Shown: piece by piece, positions 56,390-64,000 of the stretch
Layout of the letters: each line of letters begins with the position of its first letter
Numbering within the stretch: the first letter of the stretch is position 1
Assembly (NCBI GenBank): GCA_050084515.1
Contig: CM114275.1
Coordinates: 11,780,001 to 11,844,000, forward strand
DNA length: 64,000 nt
Direction: 5' to 3'
Source: Blasia pusilla
Lineage: Eukaryota > Marchantiophyta > Marchantiopsida > Blasiales
Notes under the pieces: generated by a model
What the model was told of the DNA's origin: nothing
What the model saw: only the letters and a program-made list of their open reading frames with translations
Databases searched by the model: none
Made by a program: the position numbers and the translations under genes

Positions 56390-57660
56390 ACATCCATCGT
56401 CCTTGAGGAACCCTAGTGAGAGGTGGCGTCAAACATGCCATATGCCATCCTCTCAAACATCCATCAGAGACTAGCATAGTGATTGCACCGCGGGCAGAAC
56501 CACACAATACATCGCAAGCCTGCGGGAACTACTGCTAAGCTCGAATCAATTGTACCGTCAATGTTTGGAAGGTGATACGGCACAGAGTTATGCACATGAT
56601 CCTTCCAAACCAAACCATCGCGTCCCTCCAATAAGAGAACATCAGATGGCAAAACCTCACGCACTCTCAAGATGGTGTGCCTATAGTCACATCCAACGTC
56701 GTGGGTGCCGTCTGCTGCAAGTAGACATAGTCTCCCTGATGAAACTACCGTCTAGTAGGTCAATAACCACCTCCTTGTGTAGTCACATACCTCAATGTAT
56801 CCCGATATTGCGCAATCGCCAAGTTCTCAAACGCCATGGGCATCACTCTCCGAAACAATTCAGCCCTCTGAGAACATGCTCGTATCCATACATCAGGGTC
56901 ATCAAGGTTCAAAACCTCACCAACATCTCGACGAATGGCCGCAGGTAAATCTGGCTCTCGACCATATAAAAGCAAGTACGGTGATAAAGATGCTAAGGAT
57001 GCATGCCTGCTGAATCTGTATTAGGGTCTCCAACCACGGAAATTAGAGGTCCCAATGTCCTAGGTGACCTCTCTGCAAACCATACCTGCATAGTCCTCTC
57101 TTCACCATCTGCATAATCCGCTCCGCTAGTCCATCCGCCACAGGATGATCTCACAAAGTAGTACGGTGGTCGATCAGTACCTGATCGCACAAGGCCTGAA
57201 ACTCCCCGCGGAACTCTGTAACTTGGTCTGTCAACACCTCAGCTGGTGCGCCATAATGACTCAGCACCCCATCTAGGAAGGCATACGCTACTCCCTCACT
57301 TGCTTTGTCAAGCAATACAACCAACTCTATCCACTTGGAGAAGTGCTCAACCATCACCAACACAAAATAACTATGGTGCTCCATCAAAGGTAAAGGTCTT
57401 GCAAAATCTAAACTCCATCTATAACCTAAACCCATGATCAGAAGTGGATGCAACTATGGAGTTGGAGCATTCAAAGATGCCCGGACGTGATCACACACCA
57501 TGCATCTAGCAACAAGATGTTGAACGTCAATCTGCATGTCTCGCTACCAATACAGGATCTGGAGCAAGCTATACGTACGCGTTTCATTCCAAAATGATCC
57601 AACTCCTCGTGGACATAAGGCACCAAATATGCTCTCTACGAAGGATGAGGCACTACACGC
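56390..57660 (-). pseudogene. Integrase and damaged PHD finger, third minus-strand element
   Basis: The integrase core is visible (SLDFARPLP, VLTDQVTEF near 57300-57210). A TGA at 57151-57153 lies just before the Glu region, the same codon position as the stops in copies 1 and 2. Other breaks lie near 56760 and 57010. The C-terminal part (56670-56464) includes VLLLEGRDGLVWKDHVHN. The PHD zone below 56540 has lost its first Cys pair and its frame. Confidence 0.75.
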
Positions 57661-57959
57661 ACTCTACCATCCTTCCACACTCACAACACATGTCTCCCCT
57701 CCCACCAGAATCGTCTGGCTCAATCTAGGATCCGATCATGCTCTCAACCACCCATTTTGTTTACAACGTTGCCATTACACAGGTACTCCAAGACCACTCC
57801 ATGGTCGTAAATGTCTCGGCCATCTGTCGTCTCCTCACCGACCTTTGGATCTAAGGACTATCCATCAGACCTTGCCATCAAAGTCTCAGCAATCTGGCTC
57901 TCCATAGCCAACCAGCCCAAATAGGCTGACGCGTGCCATCCTAGCACCAACTCCTCATC

Positions 57960-58257
57960 ACTCTTACCATGCCAACGAGCTCCACTCGCATGTCGCTGAC
58001 TCCATTATGGCTCAAACCATCTGCATCCTGGTTGAGCATCTTGGTTGAGCATCCCAGGTCTATGCACTACCTGGAAGGCATAATCTTGCAACAAAAGAGC
58101 CCACCTCCCAAGCTTCCGTGTAAGCTTGTCAGACTCCATCAACCACTTAAGTGGCTCACATGTGCGACAGCCCATACTGCAACCAAGCACTCATCCTCAT
58201 ACGAGCTATACTTTGCCTCTACAATGTTGTTTGAGTGACTAGTGTAAGCCACCATGA
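57960..58257 (-). pseudogene. RNase H tail and linker, third minus-strand element
   Basis: Minus-strand reading gives EPLKWLMESDKLTRKLGRWALLLQDY and HRPGMLN, the end of RNase H. Before it are eroded AEVKYSSYEDECLVAVW-type remains. The element is truncated at about 58257; RT and everything upstream are absent. Confidence 0.7.
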
Positions 58258-59657
58258 CTAATCCTCTAATCCTCTACCTTGACTATTGACAAGGCATAGA
58301 GATTGACTGACTATCTCAGAGTAGGCACTTTGGTAGGTAATTCACAACGTGCAAAGTATATTTGGATTTGTTTCTTATGAACATTATGAGTTGAGGTATC
58401 GTCTACTCGATCGTCTATCTATATGTATATGTATGAACTACTACTCAGAAGAAAACTTTTCGTCATAAATGCAGAGTTGGGACATAGTTACCTAAAACGT
58501 AGCCGGTGGCCTTGCAACTTCCCTAAAGGGACTACCACTGCATATTTAGTACATATAGGGTGATTCATTATAAGTTCTCCAGTGCTTAACATCAAGAATA
58601 ATAGTAGTACTGTGGAGATCTATACATAACAAATTGTGATTCCCCTATTTCATGTAGGATAGTTCATGTATGCTTATTATCCAACTCTAGTAATAATGTT
58701 TGTTGTGCAAGTAAGGAGGGTAGGGGTTGGTCAAGTACATATGATTCTACATTGTTGGAGTGTTGAGTGGTGATTTGGAGTCTTTGACCCTAGTTTCACT
58801 TTGGTAAGTGAATACTTCATAAGACCATGTGTAACATTTTTGGTTTTTTTCCTTCTTTCCATGCACTATAGTGCTTCAACATTTTTTTACTCACGTATTC
58901 TGATATTAGTGGAGTGCAAAGAGGGAAACTCATATTCCGTTCTTTTACTCCACATATAATAGCTCCAACTTGTGTAGCTAGACATTTTCTTTCAGATGGT
59001 AGATCCCCTGTACGTGTAAGGGGTGGAGTACAAATGAAAATGAAACTATTGCTATTAAAGTACTCCTGTACCCCCCTTATGGAGGCTTCTAGTCCTCTCA
59101 CTTCACCCTTCCTATGACACTATTCATTCAGTGCATCAAGCCTTGACTCTCCAAGATTTTGTTGTTTCATCTCTACAACCTTTAACTTTTGAATAGGCAC
59201 GCCCATCCTTGCCCATCTAGAGAACTTAGTTTCTCCTTCACTATTTGTGTAGCTCCCCTAATTTTGTATGTTGACCATTCTTAATCATGATCACTCAAAA
59301 GCAATCATGATAAGCTTGTTGAGTTATATTACATCTACGAATCAACAAAAAAAACACCTATACCCAACTCAAATTTGATTTTAGTCAAGCAATTGCATAA
59401 GAAATGTCTAAAATGTGCACGGAATGTTGAACAAGTTGTCGTCATATGATCTGATTATTTTGATCCTAAGAAATTTTGATCATAATTTTCAGTAAGTTAT
59501 AACAATTGTACAATTTCTTGGTCTTCTCATGTGCACATAGAGTTCACAAGAAGACATAGGTTATTCTACTGGCAAGAAATTCAACAAGTTCTTCGTAACC
59601 ATAATCTCACCAACTTCAATTGCAAAAATTGAGATCTTTTTTGGAGCTCTTCGGCTT
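58258..59657. other. No gene recognised
   Basis: Mixed AT-rich sequence. Parts just upstream of 59658 could be an eroded extracellular region of the receptor-kinase copy, but nothing could be aligned by eye. Confidence 0.35.
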
Positions 59658-60980
59658 GTGATTATGAAGTGTAGTCGAAGAGAATCTAAATCAATCCTTG
59701 GACCTACTTACACATCTAGTGTTTGGAAATCAGATTCTTCAATGCTGATGAGTGCAGTTGATATATCCACATCACTCTCCTTTTCATCTAGTTTTTCTAC
59801 TTATACTTGTTCTGGTCGAAGAGCCTTCTCCTTAATAGAGCTTGAGAGGGAAACTATTGATTTCAACCTTGAGAATATTGTTGGAAAAGGGGGTTTTGGT
59901 TTAGTTTATGAGGGTTGCCTCATTGATGGACTCATAATAACAGTGAAAGTGCTAATATGGGATAATGAGCAAGGGGATTGTGAGTATTTACCTGAAGCAG
60001 AGCTGTCAAGGAGCCTTCATCATCAAAATTTGGTAAAATTGCTCGGAATCTATGGAGAGGACAGATTTTGGTCTCTAGTTTATGACCTCATCTCAAATGG
60101 CATTGTGGAGTCACACTTGCATGGTCCAGATGTAGTGAATCCTCTCAACTCGGATGCTCATCACAAGATAGCCCTTGGATCAACTCCCGTCCTTGCCTAC
60201 TTACACGAGGATTCCAATCCCCGTGTAATTCATTGTGACTTGAAAGTAAACAACATTCTGTTGGAGGGATATTTTGCTCCCAAAATATTTGAGATCAATC
60301 TTGCAAAAGTGTCATCTGAAGGGGATGGCGACCATATCTCGTGATCATTAATGGAAAGATTTGGTTATGTGGCACTTGAATATGCCATGACATGGTACCT
60401 TCTAGTGAAGAGTGATGTTTACATTTATGGTGTTGTCCTATTGGAGCTCCATTCTAGAAGGAAACCAGTGGCTATAGACGTATCCTCGTGGGCAAAGAAA
60501 TTTGATGACATGGGCATAGTCCCTTCTCACCACTTATGAAGGAATGGACTTGTTGCTGGATCCAATTCTACAAGATAATGTATCATTTGACCACATTGTA
60601 AGGGTAGGAGCCATATCCTCCATGTGTGTGCAACCCAAAGTTTGACATTGGTCTTTCATGGGTGAGGTCATCGGAGCTTTGAAACTCATCTACAATGATT
60701 CACATGCCAATGATGGGAGGGGCTCAATGAATGGGAGTCACACAGGAGATATGTTTATGGGAACAAGGGATCATCTTTTTCCCTGATCCTTTCTCATGCT
60801 AAATAGTGAACCAATAAGTGACTTCAACTCTGGTCCAACTGAAAGCTGTGATTTTGAACCCACAAGGCCACACCCAGCTTCTACTATAATGTCACAATCT
60901 ACCAGATTCATTCTCCAACTCTCCGGGAACTCTTAAGGTCCTTCACAAGACATAGTACTTTTGGACCTTTTAGGACCACC
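59658..60980 (+). pseudogene. Intronless ALE2-like receptor kinase retrocopy, inactive
   Basis: The frame shows a plant receptor-like kinase domain: FSLIELERETIDFN, GKGGFGLVYEG (P-loop), VKVL (lysine), LHHQNLVKLLGI, GIVESHLHG, YLHEDSNPRVIHCDLK, a degraded DFG (EINLAK), then [20 protein letters not shown] and a SMCVQP...FMGEVIGALKLIYND end. This matches the ALE2/proline-rich kinase type by motif order. Similarity runs on to about 60980 (FNSGPTESCDFEP). Kinase genes of this type usually have several introns in this region and none is seen here, so it is probably a processed copy. Stops at 60343 and 60537, loss of DFG and APE altered to ALE show it is dead. Confidence 0.75.
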
Positions 60981-61036
60981 AAAAGTAATCTTGTTCAATA
61001 CAAAGTATGAAACTCTAGAGGTGGTACTGTGAGTGA

Positions 61037-61683
61037 TGTTGTGCGCATACACATCGCTACACAATATAGATCACTAGTCACATCCACACCACACAACACC
61101 GATCTTCCCCATACACGTGTGGATCCACACATGTACAAAAATCAACTCATACATATACATGGAGATCACAAAAAAAAAGAGTAAAACTAGCACACCCGGC
61201 CTAAAAATCCACTCCTTGGTCTATATTGGCACATCGAGCCTCGTCCACCCTACGCTATCAAGCAATCCGGATGCTAGCATCTTGGTCCTATCTCACACAC
61301 GAACAAGAGAGGTGCTTTAACGGCCCAACATGAGAAAGATGGCTTGAGAAAGCCATATTCCTCCCTTATATAGGTGTGGGAAGAGCCAACCAGCTCTTCA
61401 CCTAAAAATAGTAACCCTCTTGGTAACCTGCACGCACAGGTTACGTGTGGGGCGGGTGACCTGCTAAACAAGTCACCCGGATGTGAAAGACCCCAACAAG
61501 AAAGTTGTCCGAAACAATGTTCCTGACACAACGGATCTATCCTCAACCTCATCCGACCCCTCAGGACAAAGTTACACTCGACACAGTCCACTAACTCTCT
61601 ATGTTGTCGACACGATATATCTCTACCTATTGGCTACTAAGATGTAACAGCTATCGTGAGCATACACATCGCTACACAACGTA
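61037..61683 (-). repeat. Terminal blocks of a family 3 Ty3 element (partial B1, A2, B2)
   Basis: On the minus strand: a B1 remnant (61683-61652), GC, an A block from TGTTACATC (61649), and a B2 block ending GCGCACAACA (61037). The A block holds two perfect small hairpins (61381-61400; 61424-61445). B2 shares its sequence with the plus-strand block at 62064-62163. The layout again is B1-A2-B2. Confidence 0.7.
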
Positions 61684-62163
61684 GGCTTTGAGAACTTAGC
61701 TATTGCTCATCATAGGGATATATGGAGGTAAGCGACCATTCATGGAGGAGATTATTGTCTAGGGATTAGGAGGTTTCATCCTGGAGATTACATATATTTA
61801 CAGCAGGCGGCACCCACAATGCTAGATGTCATTGCAAGGCGCACGATTCTACGTGTGCGCGAGGTGTTACCAACCGCAGTCCTCATGTTGGTATGTGATG
61901 GTTGTTCTCAAGGGTGGCATATGTCATGTCTAACCCCCCCTCTTGATGTAGTTCCTACAAGACAATGAATATGTCCCACATGTATATAGAGCAGTAGATC
62001 ATGTTAGAGAGATGTGATATATGTTATCTGGAGTTTTGGGGATCCAAGTGCCAGTTAGGGGGGCGGTTGTGTGATCTCCATGTATATGTATGAGTTGATT
62101 TTTGTACATGTGTGGATCTATCTGTGTGTGGGGAAGATCGGTGTTGTGTGGTGTGGATATGAC
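61684..62163 (+). pseudogene. Integrase end, truncated PHD finger, polypurine tract and B1 of a family 3 element
   Basis: This plus-strand piece starts inside integrase (ENLAIAHHRD) and runs through RRFHPGDYIYLQQ and RTILRVREVLP. It then jumps from VLM to LVCDGCSQGWHMSC, so the segment holding the first PHD Cys pair is deleted. TTAGGGGGGCGG (about 62056-62067) and a B block follow, cut at 62163. Both ends are joined to oppositely oriented relatives. Confidence 0.75.
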
Positions 62164-64000
62164 TAGCGCATGCATAACTCTACGAACAATCTCCGCCCTC
62201 TCAGAACATGCTTGTACCAACACATCTGGATCATCAAAATCTAACACATGTGCCATGTCACGTCAAATAGTTGCAGGTAAATCAAGATCTCTCCCAAAGA
62301 GCAAAAAGTACGGTGAAAATGATGCCAAGCATGCCCGCCAACTGAAGTGATAACCCATAGCCAACCATGGCAACTGTAGGTCACACTCCCTCAACTATTC
62401 CCGCTGCAAGCCATACTTGCGTCATCCTCTCTTCACCGTCTGTACTACTCTCTCCGCCAACCCATCCGCCTCAGAATGATCTCTGGATGTGATGTGGTGA
62501 TCTATCAGCGCCTGATCACACAAGGCCTGAAACTCTCCCCTAAACTCGGTACCTTGTTCAGTCAACACCTCTGCCGGTGCACCAAAGTGACTAAGCACAG
62601 GATCTAGAAACGCATATGTTGTTCCCTTGCTTGCCTTTTCCGATAGTGCCACCAACTCTATCCACTTGGAGAAATGCTCCACCATGACCAACACGTACCT
62701 GTGATGACGCCCCGTCAACAACAAAGGTCCCGCGAAGTCTAAACTCCACCGATAACCTAAACCCATAATCGGTAAAGGATGTAAGTGTGGAGTGGGAGCA
62801 TTGAAGGATGCTCGCACTCGGTCACATACCATACATCTAGCCACAAACTCTTGTATCCTAGTATGCATGCCGCCCCACCAATATTGAACCTAGAGTAAGC
62901 TTTAAGTACGCTTTACTCCAAAATGTCCCAACTCCTCATGGGCATGTCGTACTACACATGCTTGTTGGGAAGGATAAGGTACCACTCGCATCCTACCATC
63001 TCCCCATACCCGAAAAATTTGAGTCCCCTCCCACCTGAACCTGTTGGCTCTCTGTAGGATCTTATCCCGCTCTGTAGCACTCATTGTGCTTGCTATAACG
63101 CCAGTACGCAAGAACTCCATAACCTCCATGTCGTCATCAATAACACGACCACATGTCGCCTCCTCACAGACCTCTAGATCCAAGGACTCATCATCCGACC
63201 CCACCAATGGATTCACCACATGTGATTGACGTGCCATAGTCAACCAACAAAGATAGGCAGATGCATGCCAACCGGGCACCATCTCCTCATCACTCTCTCC
63301 ATGCCATCAAGCTCGTGTGTTGTCTCTCTGACTCGGACATGGGTTACGACTCAACCCATCTACATCCTAGTTCAACCGACCTAGCCTATGAACCACCTCA
63401 AGCTCATACTCATGTAGTAATAGAGCCCACCTGTCAAGCTTTCCCGTAAGCTTTTCAAACTCCATCAACCACCTCAACGGCTGATGATCAATGATAAGTG
63501 TGAAAGGGTTTCTGAATAGATAGCACCTGAAGTGTGCCACAATCCACACTGCAGCTAAGCACTCTCTCTCGTAGGAGTTGTACATCGCCTCTGCAATGTT
63601 GTTCGATCAGCTTGCGTAAGCCACAACGAACTCCCTCTCCTCGTCATCCCTCTGAGTAAGCACTACTCCTAGACCCAACATGCTCAAATCTGTTTGTAGT
63701 TGGAATGGGTGACCCCCTAATCGGTCTCTGTAAAATGAGTAAGGACGTCAATCTATCCTTGAGCTCCTGAAATGCTCACTCCTGATCATCTCTCCATAAC
63801 CAAACCGAATCAAGTTTCGTCAGCAAGGTCAAAGACTTCGCGATTGCACTAAAACCCTTGACATACCGTCGATAGAAGTTCGCCAATCCCAAAAACACTC
63901 GCACTCGACTCACATCTATAGGGCATGGAATCTGCGCAATAGCCTCCATCTTCATCTGCTAAACACCTAATCCACTCGGGTATATGGTGTGTCCCAACTA
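62164..64000 (-). mobile_element. Minus-strand family 3 Ty3 element: RT end, RNase H, integrase (runs off window)
   Basis: Reading down from 64000: RT (LGHTIYPSGLG, FLGLANFYRRYVKG), RNase H (YNSYERECLAAVWIVAHF, IDHQPLRWLMEFEKL, 63585-63367), linker, integrase zinc part (HAHEELGHFGVKRT, about 62955-62905; CMVCDR) and core (SLDFAGPLL, VLTEQGTEF with Glu for the second Asp, DHSEADGLAE with CGA intact before it; 62868-62422). It ends inside the integrase C-terminal region at 62164. Upstream domains, including any methyltransferase, lie beyond the window. Confidence 0.8.

Overview
The window is nuclear DNA from a streptophyte (a land plant or a charophyte-grade alga). The evidence is plant-type Ty3, Ty1/copia and LINE retroelements, a spliced GT-AG host gene, an ALE2-like receptor-kinase retrocopy, a 5S-like sequence and a fragment of plastid rRNA. 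The species cannot be named from the sequence. Most of the 64 kb is layered, decaying retroelements. Only two plausible host protein genes stand out: an intronless protein-kinase-like gene (15274-16821) and a three-exon VOC/glyoxalase-fold gene (33024-34568, minus strand).

The main content is a group of related Ty3-type retroelements. The most complete copy runs 19144-28914 and is bounded by a 4-bp target duplication (CCTA). It sits inside an older, oppositely oriented gag that reads on across the insertion. Its coding order is Gag (with zinc knuckles), aspartic protease, C5 cytosine DNA methyltransferase, reverse transcriptase, RNase H, DDE integrase, PHD finger. A second, 5'-truncated copy of the same family lies at 38963-43985. 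Related integrase-PHD pieces lie on the minus strand at 37615-38962, 56390-58257 and 62164-64000, and on the plus strand at 61684-62163. A DNA-modifying enzyme and a histone-reading finger on one retroelement suggest an element that manipulates chromatin. Every copy here is broken by stops or frameshifts.

The ends of these elements are unusual. Instead of one LTR at each end, the best copy reads A1 - coding - polypurine tract - B1 - A2 - B2, with A = 368 bp and B = 106 bp. This is the split-direct-repeat layout known from DIRS-like elements, but here it comes with a DDE integrase and target duplications. Just after A1 is a 13-nt stretch complementary to the predicted 5' end of the element's own RNA, about 30 bp downstream of a TATA motif. 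This suggests Tf1-type self-priming instead of tRNA priming.

Layout: 1-860 copies of a long LTR; 1118-1515 hairpin cluster; 2033-4650 LINE; 5143-5611 solo LTR; 5879-9619 second LINE; 10.5-12.2 kb non-repetitive island, unassigned; 12.2-15.3 kb AT-rich; 15274-16821 kinase; 16996-18003 solo LTR; 18009-29215 old gag with the nested methyltransferase element; 29394-30562 palindrome array; 33024-34568 VOC gene; 36661-43985 two Ty3 elements fused head to head; 47215-47846 solo LTR next to plastid rRNA fragments (47861-48151); 48590-49150 LINE 3' fragment; 50157-51060 LTR with an expanded 5-bp microsatellite; 53100-55560 copia element; 55721-58257 minus-strand Ty3; 59658-60980 receptor-kinase retrocopy; 61037-64000 rearranged Ty3 pieces running off the window.
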